Below are positions 8,618 to 17,324 of a stretch of DNA of 64,000 nucleotides, in pieces. Made by a program: the position numbers and the translations under genes. Positions within the stretch are counted from its first letter, which is position 1, and each line of letters begins with the position of its first letter. The notes under the pieces were generated by a model. That model searched no databases, was not told where the DNA came from, and saw only the letters and a program-made list of their open reading frames with translations. Origin of the DNA: UBA1433 sp964581565 (GTDB lineage: Bacteria; Bacillota; Clostridia; Eubacteriales; UBA1433); contig CAZOOZ010000003.1 of the NCBI GenBank assembly GCA_964581565.1, positions 62,001-126,000 on the forward strand, written 5' to 3'.

Positions 8618-8908
8618 CTACTCCAATTTATTTTTTTCTTTAAAAGCTTTAATAGCCGCTGCTCTCTGCTTGTCTTTTTGTAGGGTTTTTGATTTTAAGG
8701 TTTGATTCATATAATTGCTTTTAGTATTTATTTTTGATTTTTTAAATTTATCTATATTTGAAGAAATGAATTTATTATATGCTTCTTTTGTATATTCTGC
8801 CGGCAGCTGAATGCCAAGCTTTTTTGCTATTGTTTTTGCAAAATCAATTTGTTTTTCAGTTGGTTTCATTTTTAAAACATTATCCATATTGTTGACAACT
8901 TCATCCAT
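8618..8908 (-). CDS. DUF3072-like small phage protein
   Basis: The 96-residue protein has a short N-terminal module, PTEKQIDFAKTIAKKLGIQL, found in several phage and bacterial proteins (DUF3072-like), followed by FISSNIDKFK. The rest is a Lys-rich tail. The module is a small helical fold of unknown function. The gene overlaps the previous one by eight bases. Confidence 0.6.
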   Translation of the reverse strand: MDEVVNNMDNVLKMKPTEKQIDFAKTIAKKLGIQLPAEYTKEAYNKFISSNIDKFKKSKINTKSNYMNQTLKSKTLQKDKQRAAAIKAFKEKNKLE

Positions 8909-9242
8909 TTTTAGAAAACCATCCTTGTTTTTGTCCGCAACGCTTACAAAATTTATCTTCTATACTTAATACAGCATTGCAGCTCCCACATCGTACCCGA
9001 CGTTCGCTCTTTTTATATGTATTGTCTATAGATATTATTTCCATAGCAATCTGCTTCTCCATTGCTTCTATTTTGATTTTTGAGAGCTCTATTTTATCTG
9101 ATAGTTCCTTTTTTTGGTTGCTGCAATCTTTAACAAATGCCGCTAATCCAGCTCCAATTTCAAGCATATTCAAAGAATAGTTTAAATTTCTTCTTATTTT
9201 TTCTTCATCTTTTATTGCTTGCATTAAAAGTTGTTCATTCAT
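8901..9242 (-). CDS. Zinc-ribbon phage protein with coiled coil
   Basis: The 113-residue product has an N-terminal helical region with a predicted coiled coil (about residues 40-75) and a C-terminal zinc ribbon, CGSCNAVLS followed by FCKRCGQ. The GAGGTGAAAGA site fixes the ATG at 9242. Such proteins may bind nucleic acid or protein partners. The exact family is not recognised. Confidence 0.7.
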   Translation of the reverse strand: MNEQLLMQAIKDEEKIRRNLNYSLNMLEIGAGLAAFVKDCSNQKKELSDKIELSKIKIEAMEKQIAMEIISIDNTYKKSERRVRCGSCNAVLSIEDKFCKRCGQKQGWFSKNG

Positions 9243-9259
9243 TCTTTCACCTCTTCCTT

Positions 9260-9766
9260 TTATAAACATCTTCTATTTTCATATTCATATTTAAATATTT
9301 CATATTCTTTTTCGTCCCGAAATATCCCGTCTGTCGTTATGATCGTTTCGTGTCTGATTCCGATGACGTTTCCACCATATTTTTTAATAATTTTGTCGTA
9401 TAATTTTTCTGCCGGATTTCCAACAATAACACGCCATTCAATTTTACGAAAATTATATTTTGTGAACAATTCAGATAAAAATCTATAAAGGTCCTTTGAA
9501 AAAGTGATGTTCACATCTTTAAAATTAATTGCGCTAATGCCTGAAATTTTATATGATTCTCTATCTATGCTTGCCGAAAAAAAACCTACAATATTATCTT
9601 TTGTATCAACGCTTACCATTTGAATACTATTCCATGAATTATTATCAAGGTTAACTGTATAATCCCACCAACTTCCACGATAGTAAAATTGGTATTTTTC
9701 ATTGAATACTATTGCTTGCCATGCTCTATTTAATTTATCTTTATATGGAAACGCTAATTTCAGCAC
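9260..9766 (-). CDS. GNAT-like acetyltransferase domain phage protein
   Basis: The product is about 168 residues from a GTG start at 9766, which has GGAGG ten bases upstream and overlaps the end of a 50-residue gene. The sequence has the alternating strands of a GNAT fold: NIVGFFSASID in the middle and FRKIEWRVIVGNPAEKLYDK, similar to the acetyl-CoA-binding loop and helix. The substrate cannot be told. The GTG at 9787 is a less likely start because it has no ribosome site. Confidence 0.6.
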   Translation of the reverse strand: MLKLAFPYKDKLNRAWQAIVFNEKYQFYYRGSWWDYTVNLDNNSWNSIQMVSVDTKDNIVGFFSASIDRESYKISGISAINFKDVNITFSKDLYRFLSELFTKYNFRKIEWRVIVGNPAEKLYDKIIKKYGGNVIGIRHETIITTDGIFRDEKEYEIFKYEYENRRCL

Positions 9767-9912
9767 TTTCTCAGCTCCTCCGGCCACTCTTGAATAAAAT
9801 CTTCACCCATCATCTTCCTTAAGCTTTCTTTCAAATTATTAGGTACAGGAAGAAAATCTTCGTTTTCTGCTAAATTTAGCCTTCTTATTAATTCTCCGGT
9901 TTCAACATTCAT
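9760..9912 (-). CDS. Predicted 50-residue protein coupled to the GNAT gene
   Basis: A complete frame starts with MNVETGELIRRLNLAE and ends EWPEELRKC. It begins six bases after the stop of the ASCH-like gene, with AGGT upstream, and its last codons carry the ribosome site and GTG start of the GNAT-like gene. This arrangement is typical of coupled phage genes. The protein is acidic and helical, with no recognised family. Confidence 0.6.
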   Translation of the reverse strand: MNVETGELIRRLNLAENEDFLPVPNNLKESLRKMMGEDFIQEWPEELRKC

Positions 9913-9917
9913 TTATT

Positions 9918-10586
9918 TTACCTACTTTCTATCCTCTCAAATTCAATCGCCCATACCCACGGATTAGCTTTCCAACTATATTTTTCAAAGTCTTTTTTAT
10001 GTATGAGGCCGTCCCAATAATTTGCAAAATCCACATAATCTAATTGCCTGGCCACGCCGTCATATACGCCCACTATTCCTTTTACCCCAGTGTTTCTGCT
10101 CATGAGTTCGAACCCTTCAGCTGCTATATCTTTTATGTCAATATCCTGCAATCTTTGTACTGTCACATCTGTTACTTTTAAAAATATCCGTGCCGCTGCT
10201 TTGGGCATATGTATTGATGGCTTCCACTTTAACGCAAATATATCTTGGTTTTCCCCGTCCGCTTTATATACATAGCAACTATCTATATTAAAATCGCACA
10301 TTTTATGACACGTTTTACATTTATAAAGCGTTCCATTCCCACAAAAGGCTTTGCAATATGTCTCCCTTACATACAAAATATCGTCCGGTTTATATGGCTG
10401 CCTATTATACAGAGAATGACAAGGCACAGGGCGAATAACTTTTATAGTGTCACACCATCCGGCTCCGCCTAATTCCCAAAAATGTCCATTTAATAAAGGC
10501 TGTGGTTTTATTACTCTTCTTGTCTGTGTTTTTCTTCCGGCCAATATAGCTTTCACCATTTCGGTATTGAACAGGATCGGTTTCAT
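9918..10586 (-). CDS. ASCH-domain phage protein
   Basis: The 222-residue protein begins KPILFNTEMVKAILAGRKTQ, followed by TRRVIKPQP, the signature of phage ASCH-like proteins, a PUA-related RNA-binding fold. It includes a cysteine cluster CKTCHKMC that may bind zinc and ends with the WVWAIEFERI strand. ASCH proteins may act in RNA or DNA recognition; the exact role in phages is unknown. The start overlaps the stop of the ParB-like gene by four bases. Confidence 0.75.
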   Translation of the reverse strand: MKPILFNTEMVKAILAGRKTQTRRVIKPQPLLNGHFWELGGAGWCDTIKVIRPVPCHSLYNRQPYKPDDILYVRETYCKAFCGNGTLYKCKTCHKMCDFNIDSCYVYKADGENQDIFALKWKPSIHMPKAAARIFLKVTDVTVQRLQDIDIKDIAAEGFELMSRNTGVKGIVGVYDGVARQLDYVDFANYWDGLIHKKDFEKYSWKANPWVWAIEFERIESR

Positions 10587-11833
10587 TCTTTCGCCTCATT
10601 TTTAAAAAGCTCATGAGTGCCGGCACGCAGTGAGAGTTCCTCATCAGACATTTGATAACCGAGTTTAAACAATAAATCATATACTTCATCTAATTGTGCA
10701 TTTGCGTAGTATTTGCAATCACTTCTAATAAAATATACTTCTTGTCTATCATCCAATTTGCAGTACGCTAAAGCTAATAATATTTTTTCATTGCAATCTT
10801 TTTGTTTTTTTGCTTTAAGAATATATTCATAAGCCGAATCATTAAACCGCCAACTATATTCCTTAAAGAATTTAACTATGTACTCTAAAATATCATTCAT
10901 GTGCTCTTTCGCATGCTTAAAATTCTTTACAAATTCTAATCTTGATTCGTATGCTATTTCTGAAATTTTATAAAGTTCTTCTTTGCGTATAGCTAATTTT
11001 TCTTTTTCTTCATCGTATATTTCAGATTCATTAACTTGTTCACGTTTTTTATGTAAAGATATTGTTCCGTAATCTGATATCATATAATAATATTCAGTAG
11101 TTTTTGAATCATCAGGAATAATAACTTTGTCTTCTTTATGTCCGGAGTAGCCACAAACATATGCCATTTTTTGATAATCTATTTCATCTGTTGGCTTTGC
11201 AAATTTTTTTAATTCCCGTAGAATTTCTGCACGCTTTTTATCCATCCTTTGTTTTTCAATGGCACGTTCCAGTTCCCATTTGAAATTGTGTGTGCCGAAT
11301 TTATTAAGAACTTCGTTTCTTATATTGATATCATCTATCTTTTCAAGCTCTGCAAAGTCCATTAATGTGGCCCCATTTTCAACTGATTTATATAATTTTT
11401 CCTGGTCAAGTTCTAAGAGTTTTATTCTGCGCCTTACCGTGCTTTCAGAAAATCCGGTCTTATTTGAAATGCTGTCAACACTTTCACCGAAATCAAACAT
11501 CATTTGAAAACCCTGCGCTTGTTCATATGCCGTTAAATCACTGCGCTGCATATTTTCTAATAACATAGTTGCAACTTGTTCCTGTTGTGTCATTTCTACA
11601 ATAGCGCATGGCAGCTCTGTCAGCCCGGCAAGTTTTGCCGCTTCCAATCTTCTGTGACCAATTATCACGGTATATATGCCCTCTTCTTCATAGTCTTTAT
11701 TGTCCACCACTGTCAAGTTTTGCATTACTCCGTTTATTTTTATGCTTTCTGCAAGTTCCGTTATATCTCCGATGTCCAGTCTTGGATTATTAGGATGTGG
11801 CTCTAAATTTTTTATATCAATATTCGTTATCAT
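10583..11833 (-). CDS. ParB/Spo0J-like nuclease-domain protein
   Basis: The 416-residue product has an N-terminal ParB domain: LEPHPNNPRLD, IGHRRLEAAKLAG and LLENMQRSDLTAYEQA, and then a KorB-type helix-turn-helix (GFSESTVRRRIKLLEL). The C-terminal 250 residues are not recognised. ParB-like proteins in phages can bind DNA, hydrolyse CTP or nick DNA; no ParA partner is present, so a plasmid-type partition role is unlikely. A strong AAGGAG site precedes the start. Confidence 0.87.
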   Translation of the reverse strand: MITNIDIKNLEPHPNNPRLDIGDITELAESIKINGVMQNLTVVDNKDYEEEGIYTVIIGHRRLEAAKLAGLTELPCAIVEMTQQEQVATMLLENMQRSDLTAYEQAQGFQMMFDFGESVDSISNKTGFSESTVRRRIKLLELDQEKLYKSVENGATLMDFAELEKIDDINIRNEVLNKFGTHNFKWELERAIEKQRMDKKRAEILRELKKFAKPTDEIDYQKMAYVCGYSGHKEDKVIIPDDSKTTEYYYMISDYGTISLHKKREQVNESEIYDEEKEKLAIRKEELYKISEIAYESRLEFVKNFKHAKEHMNDILEYIVKFFKEYSWRFNDSAYEYILKAKKQKDCNEKILLALAYCKLDDRQEVYFIRSDCKYYANAQLDEVYDLLFKLGYQMSDEELSLRAGTHELFKNEAKE

Positions 11834-11851
11834 AGTTTTAACTCCTTCGAT

Positions 11852-12946
11852 TTATTTACTATTTTCTATAAAACTTAGTTGTCCATCTAATGGCATATTT
11901 TCTTTATTAACTTTATATTTTTCTTCAGCAATTCTTTTTTTAGCGAGTTCTATGTATTCTTTTTTTATGTCTATTCCTACACAATTTCTTTCTTCCTGTT
12001 CACACACAACGCCTGTTGTCCCGCTGTCGAAGAAAGGATCTAAAACAGTATCGCCTTTCCTGCTTCCTGCTAATATACACGGCCTTATTAATTCGACCGG
12101 AAATGTTGCAAAATGAGCTTCTTTATACGGCTGTGTGCTGACAAACCAAACATCACGTTTATTTCTTTTTTGTGAATTTTTATAAAGATTTCCTGACTTT
12201 GTTCTAAAAAATTTTTCGGGATTGTCTGTGTATTTCTTCCCGCCATATCTTGTACGGCTTGGAATTTTATAATTCCCCTTTACTTTTCTTTTTCCACCTT
12301 CGCTATTATCAAATGTTTCGTTATTGCAATACGCTCCCCCTCTAAAACCATTCGCATTTTCATTTCCTAAGCACGGTTCCTTAATTGCATCAGAATCAAA
12401 ATAATATTTTCTTGACTTACTTAATAGAAATATATATTCATGACTTTTTGTACATCTGTCTTTGACTGATTCCGGCATCGGATTAGGTTTGGCCCAAATA
12501 ATATCTTGTCTTAAATACCAACCATCATTGCGAAGAGCGAAAGCGAGCTTCCACGGAATACCAATTAAATCTTTTGGCTTAATATTTTCGTCTTTATACT
12601 GTTTTGGTATAGTGCCAAACACTGAACCTTGATTAGTACCTTGCTTGTTCTTAATGTAGCTTTTATTGCTGCTTCCGTCACCGTTTCTGTTCTTCCCGCT
12701 GCCGGCATAGCTATCAGCAATATTGATCCAAAGCGTTCCGTCATCTTTTAAAACTCGTTTTACTTCTCTAAAAACTTCAACAAGTTTTTGTATATATTCT
12801 TCCGGCGTTGCTTCAAGCCCTATTTGCCCTTCACATCCATAATCTCTTAAATTGAAATATGGCGGGGATGTTACACACATATTTATGCTTTTATCTTCTA
12901 ATTGCCGTAAGCCGCATATTGCTTTTGCATTTATAATTTCAACCAT
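11852..12946 (-). CDS. Phage DNA methyltransferase, SPPY type
   Basis: The 364-residue enzyme carries the catalytic motif TSPPYF near residues 27-32 at the N-terminus and the SAM motif DPFFDSGTTG near residue 305, the order of the beta class. TSPPY is common in N4-cytosine enzymes, but some members methylate N6-adenine. The middle holds a target-recognition region rich in Gly, Asn and Lys. No cognate endonuclease is seen. It probably protects the phage from restriction. Confidence 0.9.
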   Translation of the reverse strand: MVEIINAKAICGLRQLEDKSINMCVTSPPYFNLRDYGCEGQIGLEATPEEYIQKLVEVFREVKRVLKDDGTLWINIADSYAGSGKNRNGDGSSNKSYIKNKQGTNQGSVFGTIPKQYKDENIKPKDLIGIPWKLAFALRNDGWYLRQDIIWAKPNPMPESVKDRCTKSHEYIFLLSKSRKYYFDSDAIKEPCLGNENANGFRGGAYCNNETFDNSEGGKRKVKGNYKIPSRTRYGGKKYTDNPEKFFRTKSGNLYKNSQKRNKRDVWFVSTQPYKEAHFATFPVELIRPCILAGSRKGDTVLDPFFDSGTTGVVCEQEERNCVGIDIKKEYIELAKKRIAEEKYKVNKENMPLDGQLSFIENSK

Positions 12947-13794
12947 TATTTACTCTTTTCCGCTGCTCTTCTTTGATTCCTATTTCGGTTATTCATTTTA
13001 TGCTTTGACGGATTTATTTTTCCGTTGATGATGTTGTCTATGTTTTCTGTTCCATACATCGTATAAGCTTTGCCTCGAATAGCCTTTGATGACCTCCCGA
13101 TCACGTCACTAATTAATTCATAGCTGTAGCCGTTCGTAAGCATATTATTAAGTGTTTCTATTTCCGCAGCAGTCCACATTATTTTGTTTTCTACCTTTAC
13201 CGGTCTCTCTTTTATATTGAGATCACACACTCTTTTCTGTATAGCTCCGCAGGTTCTTCTGAGTATTTTTGAAATTTCCATATATGTATACTTGCGCATT
13301 TTGAGCAGTCTTTTCAATTCTTCATCTTCGAGCTTTGTCCACGGATCCGTTCTGAATGCTATCTTTTTCTTTTGGTCTAATTTTCGCTGAAGCTTTACCC
13401 AATCCGGCTCGATCCCTAAAATGTTTTCTTCCATTTTAGAAAAATCTACAAAATCTCTATTCTTTTCTGCCCAATCCCAAAATTCATCAATATAAACAAT
13501 CTTAAATTTATATGTGCGTACTTTTTTGTACCGTATAGGAAAACCTCTACTCTCAAACCATGATTTTAAATCGTACCCTCCCCCACCAAATCTACCGAGT
13601 GAAATTCTTAACTGATTGTATGTTATGTATTCTCCGCCCTCTAAAAACGCTCCAAGCCCCAACCTTTGCGCTTTTTCAATAACAGAAGACGGCGTGCGTT
13701 TTAACTTTCGGCTTATTCCGTCTATAGATATCACGCCCCATTTTTCCTCAAGAAATTCACGTTCTTCTTGCGTCCAGTTTCTTCTATGCATCAT
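12946..13794 (-). CDS. Myb/SANT-like DNA-binding phage protein
   Basis: The 282-residue protein has three related helix-turn-helix repeats: NWTQEEREFLEEKWG at the start, PWTKLEDEELKRLLKMRKY around residue 150, and MWTAAEIETLNNML around 208, each followed by a helix with a RTPSSVIEKA-like motif. The pattern W-T/S-E-E-x3-L is that of Myb/SANT domains. It overlaps its neighbours by one and four bases, so it is in the replication operon. A DNA-binding role is likely, its target unknown. Confidence 0.7.
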   Translation of the reverse strand: MMHRRNWTQEEREFLEEKWGVISIDGISRKLKRTPSSVIEKAQRLGLGAFLEGGEYITYNQLRISLGRFGGGGYDLKSWFESRGFPIRYKKVRTYKFKIVYIDEFWDWAEKNRDFVDFSKMEENILGIEPDWVKLQRKLDQKKKIAFRTDPWTKLEDEELKRLLKMRKYTYMEISKILRRTCGAIQKRVCDLNIKERPVKVENKIMWTAAEIETLNNMLTNGYSYELISDVIGRSSKAIRGKAYTMYGTENIDNIINGKINPSKHKMNNRNRNQRRAAEKSK

Positions 13795-14162
13795 TTTTCC
13801 TCTATTTGAAGAATATTCCCATAATCATCTAATCGAATATTGATCCCTTCCGCTGCTTTCCGTTTGATATATAAAGGCTTGATATCCTCTGCAATCCAGT
13901 CGATTTTGCTGTGATGGATCCTGAATCTTTCTTGTATATGCTTCGATTCGTGATATATCTCTCCGGGCGCCGGGGGAAAAGGATTGTTTTTTTTGATGTA
14001 TCTTTTAAGAGCGAGCGCTGCGACATCTTCATCAATATCAGAAAAAATATCATTCCATAAATTGACGACATTTTCATAATAATCGCTACTTAAATTTGCA
14101 TATGCCGATGGGTATGCTAATTTGATTGTCGCCAATAATTTCAATGCCCCTGTCTTATTCAT
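13791..14162 (-). CDS. G39P-like helicase loader
   Basis: This 123-residue protein has the layout of the G39P helicase loader/inhibitor of phage SPP1: an N-terminal helical domain (LLATIKLAYPSAY, then VNLWNDIFSDID) and the RYIKKNNPFPPAPGEIY segment. Loaders bring the host DnaB/C-type helicase to phage origins. It follows a replication initiator-like gene. Overlap with it is eight bases. Confidence 0.72.
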   Translation of the reverse strand: MNKTGALKLLATIKLAYPSAYANLSSDYYENVVNLWNDIFSDIDEDVAALALKRYIKKNNPFPPAPGEIYHESKHIQERFRIHHSKIDWIAEDIKPLYIKRKAAEGINIRLDDYGNILQIEEK

Positions 14163-14994
14163 GGTCCTGTTCCTCTTTCTTTAACATATCTAAAAATTGA
14201 TTTCCGCTGCTTTTCTCTGTTTCTTTTTGAATATCATCGATAGTATCTTCCCATCGTTTTTGATTTAGAAATGTTATAGCATGAGGAATATATTTCCCGT
14301 CCTCGTCTTTCCATGCCTTTGATTGTTTATACATTTTTAAAGCGTCCATAATTGTGTGAAACAAGTCCTCATCTATTTTCAGCCTTAACCACTTTTCACG
14401 TGCTTTTGCTTTTTTCTCATTTCTCGGGTATGCTTCCCAAAAGATATCGAAAAACGAAAGCGCATGTGCGCACTTTTTCTCTCCTCTGCTTTCCTCTCCT
14501 ATCCTTTCCTTTTCTTTCCTTTGTTGATTTCTGCATACATTTTCTTCATTTGTGCTTACAATTTCCCTTAAAGTGTCAACATTTTTTGAATATAGGGTGC
14601 AATCAATTAGAAGATATTCTTCTCGAATAAAGACTTCGGTCCTTCTCTTGGTCGCTTTTAGATAAGTTTCCTGTATTCTTCTTGATGTAAGAATGCTGTA
14701 CTTATCATATTTGTCTTTATTAAAGATTCCTCTTCTTATTGCCGCCTTTACTATTTCAGAGACGGCATTACCACCCTTCTCGTCTAATTTGACAGGCATC
14801 CCTATCTCTCGAGAGAACAATAATGCAACCTCGTTTGTCCAGTGGCAGTAATACCCCTCATGGCCATAGATTTTTTGAAACAGTTTTATGATCACTGCAA
14901 ATCCGTCTAAGCCATATTCGGCCTCCACCAATTTGAATTCGTCATCAAGTTGACAATCTAAGGAAAAATACGGTAAACCGGTAAATTTACTCAT
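14155..14994 (-). CDS. Replication protein with Lin1244/Lin1753-like N-domain (DUF4373)
   Basis: The 279-residue product starts MSKFTGLPYFSLDCQLDDEF and continues EYGLDGFAVIIKLFQKIYG, typical of the DUF4373 winged-helix domain of phage replication initiators. A highly charged linker rich in purine codons (NQQRKEKERIGEESRGEK) leads to a DnaD-like C-terminal part (FDIFWEAYPR). The ATG at 14994 follows GAAAGGAAATAT. It likely recruits the loader encoded next to it. Confidence 0.82.
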   Translation of the reverse strand: MSKFTGLPYFSLDCQLDDEFKLVEAEYGLDGFAVIIKLFQKIYGHEGYYCHWTNEVALLFSREIGMPVKLDEKGGNAVSEIVKAAIRRGIFNKDKYDKYSILTSRRIQETYLKATKRRTEVFIREEYLLIDCTLYSKNVDTLREIVSTNEENVCRNQQRKEKERIGEESRGEKKCAHALSFFDIFWEAYPRNEKKAKAREKWLRLKIDEDLFHTIMDALKMYKQSKAWKDEDGKYIPHAITFLNQKRWEDTIDDIQKETEKSSGNQFLDMLKKEEQDHE

Positions 14995-15097
14995 ATATTT
15001 CCTTTCAAGCCCGCTCCCTGCAGCGAGCATTATTTGTTATGGTGATTCGTTTATGTTTGTGTTTCTAATTATTTACAGCCGGCAGGGCAGATGCAGA

Positions 15098-15814
15098 CTA
15101 AGAAAGAATTATAACGTCTTTAACGTCTTCTAATTTTGATTTTAGATACTCTGATATTGACCGTATAGCCACTATTTTCCACGCTGCCCCATCCGCTTCA
15201 AATAAAGCTGCATAAGGCATTCCTTCACCATTTGAAGATTGCATTCTTAAAGTAAATTTTGATGCAGGTTGGTCAATTTCCGGGAACGTCCTATATGGCA
15301 TCAAAACGATTGGATTTGGAACTTGTTCTGCGCCAATTCTCTTAATTCCGGCTTTTATATTTACGCCTTGCGTGTATCCGTCATCCTTAAATGCTGTTAC
15401 GGTTCCATCGGATATATTTCCAATGACAGACAAAAGCTTATTTCTGTTTTCATCTTCAATAAACATAGATTGCAATACAATATTAAATTGTTCTATATCC
15501 ATAAACCTATTAAATTCGATACGTGGTGTTATAGCGGTTGCTTCTACACGTGTCCAACGCTGTCCGTCTACGGTCATCTCAGACAATAATCGTACATTAT
15601 CATGTGAAAGCACATGAATGATGTATCTGAATGCATAATAGCCATCCACATTGTTTTTTATGTATTCGGCTATTGAATCTAAAGTATTCGTTTGTAATTT
15701 TTCAGGATATGGCACTTTCATTAAATGCATTGGCTTATCTGTATATTTCATCCCGTCGTTTTCAATAATATTAATTTTTCTATCTTCTAAATATTGAACT
15801 AACTCTTTTAACAT
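15098..15814 (-). CDS. Conserved phage early protein, YfdQ-like
   Basis: The 238-residue protein belongs to a family common in early regions of Gram-positive phages. Recognisable parts are NTLDSIAEYIKNNVDG near residue 45, a VIGNISDGTVTAFKDDG segment near 130, and the end VLMPYRTFPEIDQPASKF followed by AALFEADGAAWK. The family resembles YfdQ (DUF2303). Function is unknown. It is followed in this phage by the replication-terminator-like gene, a pairing seen often. Confidence 0.65.
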   Translation of the reverse strand: MLKELVQYLEDRKINIIENDGMKYTDKPMHLMKVPYPEKLQTNTLDSIAEYIKNNVDGYYAFRYIIHVLSHDNVRLLSEMTVDGQRWTRVEATAITPRIEFNRFMDIEQFNIVLQSMFIEDENRNKLLSVIGNISDGTVTAFKDDGYTQGVNIKAGIKRIGAEQVPNPIVLMPYRTFPEIDQPASKFTLRMQSSNGEGMPYAALFEADGAAWKIVAIRSISEYLKSKLEDVKDVIILS

Positions 15815-15828
15815 TTCTTTTCACCTTC

Positions 15829-16203
15829 TTATGCTCTTTTATTTATTTCAAAAATTTTTGGTTCCGGGGCTTCTGCGTTAAATATGTTTTGCTGTCCTGG
15901 CGGTATAGCGCAAACTTCTGCAGCACATATCTCGCCGTTTTCATCGGGGGCAAGATGCATTTGTGCCGTAACCGCTTTTGATGGTAATAATTTTGTTTGT
16001 GTCGTTGCCGATACCGTCGAGTAGTTGCGTTTTTCATTCGTCCTAAACTCCAAAGTAACAACTAACTTTCTCGGCTTGCTCCAATCAGTATTTGGATCAA
16101 TCAAATTTTGAATTATATTCCCCATTTGGTATGCGACTTCTTCCTGAAGCGCTCCCTGCGCCATTTCTAATATTGGTACTTTTTTAAGTTCCAAATTTTG
16201 CAT
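15829..16203 (-). CDS. Phage protein annotated as replication terminator family
   Basis: The 124-residue protein has the features of a small phage family often labelled replication terminator protein: GALQEEVAYQMGNIIQNLID, PRKLVVTLEF, and a C-terminal basic strand. The label is historical and the activity has not been shown for phage members. Strong AAGGAGTGAAAATCA site before ATG. It sits directly upstream of the YfdQ-like gene in transcription order. Confidence 0.65.
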   Translation of the reverse strand: MQNLELKKVPILEMAQGALQEEVAYQMGNIIQNLIDPNTDWSKPRKLVVTLEFRTNEKRNYSTVSATTQTKLLPSKAVTAQMHLAPDENGEICAAEVCAIPPGQQNIFNAEAPEPKIFEINKRA

Positions 16204-16234
16204 TGATTTTCACTCCTTATTCATTTAATAAAAA

Positions 16235-16429
16235 TTACTTGCGCATATTCCATGCTGTCACTGCTTTTTCATATCCGTATTTGTGCTTGTAAATATCAAA
16301 GCTCGGTCCTTTGGTTCCGCATTCCATACACTGTGTGTAGTATTGCGGCGGGGTTTCATATAGTCCGACATTCGTTCTGATATTTCCGCTGCCGCAAAAC
16401 GGGCACGGTATGTATTTGATTTCTGCCAA
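16235..16429 (-). CDS. Lar-like restriction alleviation protein
   Basis: The 64-residue product is a single zinc ribbon: IKYIPCPFCGSGNIR, then QCMECGTKGP, and a C-terminal AVTAWNMRK. This is the Lar-family pattern (CPFCG...C..CG...A...WN.R). In Rac prophage, Lar relieves type I restriction. It lies in a cassette of small early genes, where anti-restriction proteins are made soon after infection. Confidence 0.75.
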   Translation of the reverse strand: MAEIKYIPCPFCGSGNIRTNVGLYETPPQYYTQCMECGTKGPSFDIYKHKYGYEKAVTAWNMRK

Positions 16430-16435
16430 TTAACA

Positions 16436-16960
16436 TCACCTCATTTGAATTAATTTATTTTTATATTTTTTGGCATACTTAATTGAGCGGTCCACTTTCT
16501 TTTTTCGGCTTTCTTCCTGCCGAATCCACCTATCAAGCAAGGCCAAATCTTCAGGATCATTGATATCCGGAATAAAGTAGCCTTTTCCGTTTTGCATGTT
16601 GATCACCGGCACGTATTCTCTTAAATCCGCAATCATAAATCTTAGTTCTCTTCTGTCTACTTTTGCACGAATTGCGAGAACATCACCCCTGATTGCGTTT
16701 AAACTACCATGTGGAAGTAAGCTGTATAAAAGTTGCAACCGCTCATTTTTGATATTTTCTTTGCTGTCTAATGAATTACTATTAATGAGTAGATTTTCGA
16801 CCTCAGAAACGATTTTAGTTATATTGTCTAAAAGTCCGTTCTCGATCTTGGAATACAGATATTTATCGCATTTATATCCTTTAGATTGCAGGTACGATAC
16901 AATATCTTTTTGTTTGAGCTTTAAATTTGTTCTCTCTTTTTTCAGATCCAACTGCTTCAT
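16436..16960 (-). CDS. Phage XRE-like regulator with C-terminal winged helix
   Basis: This 174-residue protein begins with an XRE-like helix-turn-helix (NLKLKQKDIVSYLQSKGYK) and ends in a module IRAKVDRRELRFMIADLRE, then GYFIPDINDPEDLALLDRW, which resembles the winged-helix domain found in many phage early proteins. A second DNA-binding domain next to the first suggests a regulator of early phage genes. Confidence 0.65.
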   Translation of the reverse strand: MKQLDLKKERTNLKLKQKDIVSYLQSKGYKCDKYLYSKIENGLLDNITKIVSEVENLLINSNSLDSKENIKNERLQLLYSLLPHGSLNAIRGDVLAIRAKVDRRELRFMIADLREYVPVINMQNGKGYFIPDINDPEDLALLDRWIRQEESRKKKVDRSIKYAKKYKNKLIQMR

Positions 16961-16989
16961 AACTTAAGCTCCTTGAAATTAAAATTTAG

Positions 16990-17019
16990 TTGACAAAGTA
17001 TGTTTGAGATTTATATAAT
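16990..17019 (+). promoter_or_regulatory. Consensus sigma-A promoter pointing against the early operon
   Basis: TTGACA (16990-16995) and TATAAT (17014-17019) are 18 bases apart on the + strand, in the 85-base gap between two - strand genes. The gap is otherwise very AT-rich, so chance is possible. If real, it would make a transcript antisense to the small early genes at 17,046-18,956. Confidence 0.35.
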
Positions 17020-17045
17020 ATTGTCATAATATGTAGTTATGATAT

Positions 17046-17309
17046 TTAGTCTATAGAATTTGTCGGCTTGCAGTGCCGGCATTTTCTTTTCTTGTCTTCG
17101 CCTTTTAAAATGATTTTAAGCACTTTATCTGCGTATGGTTCATCGGTATTGCATATGTAATAGTCGTTTGTTTTTTTATTGTCTTCACATCTGCCGTCTG
17201 ATATCTTTTGATCTAACAAAGAAAAAATAAATTGTTCTGTATCATTAAGATATTTTTCAAAGTCTTCAGTTTTAATGACGATATGCGTAAATTGTTTTAT
17301 TTCTGCCAT
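17046..17309 (-). CDS. Hypothetical phage protein with C-terminal Cys pair
   Basis: The 87-residue product has a helical N-terminal part (TEDFEKYLNDTEQFIFSLLD) and ends RKCRHCK, a possible half zinc site. AAAGGAG precedes the start. It is one of a row of small early genes. No family is recognised. Confidence 0.65.
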   Translation of the reverse strand: MAEIKQFTHIVIKTEDFEKYLNDTEQFIFSLLDQKISDGRCEDNKKTNDYYICNTDEPYADKVLKIILKGEDKKRKCRHCKPTNSID

Positions 17310-17324
17310 ATCAAAATTCTCCTT

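Noticed and set aside
10583..11833. Plasmid-type partition system
   Set aside because: There is a ParB-like protein but no ParA ATPase and no clear centromere repeats nearby.
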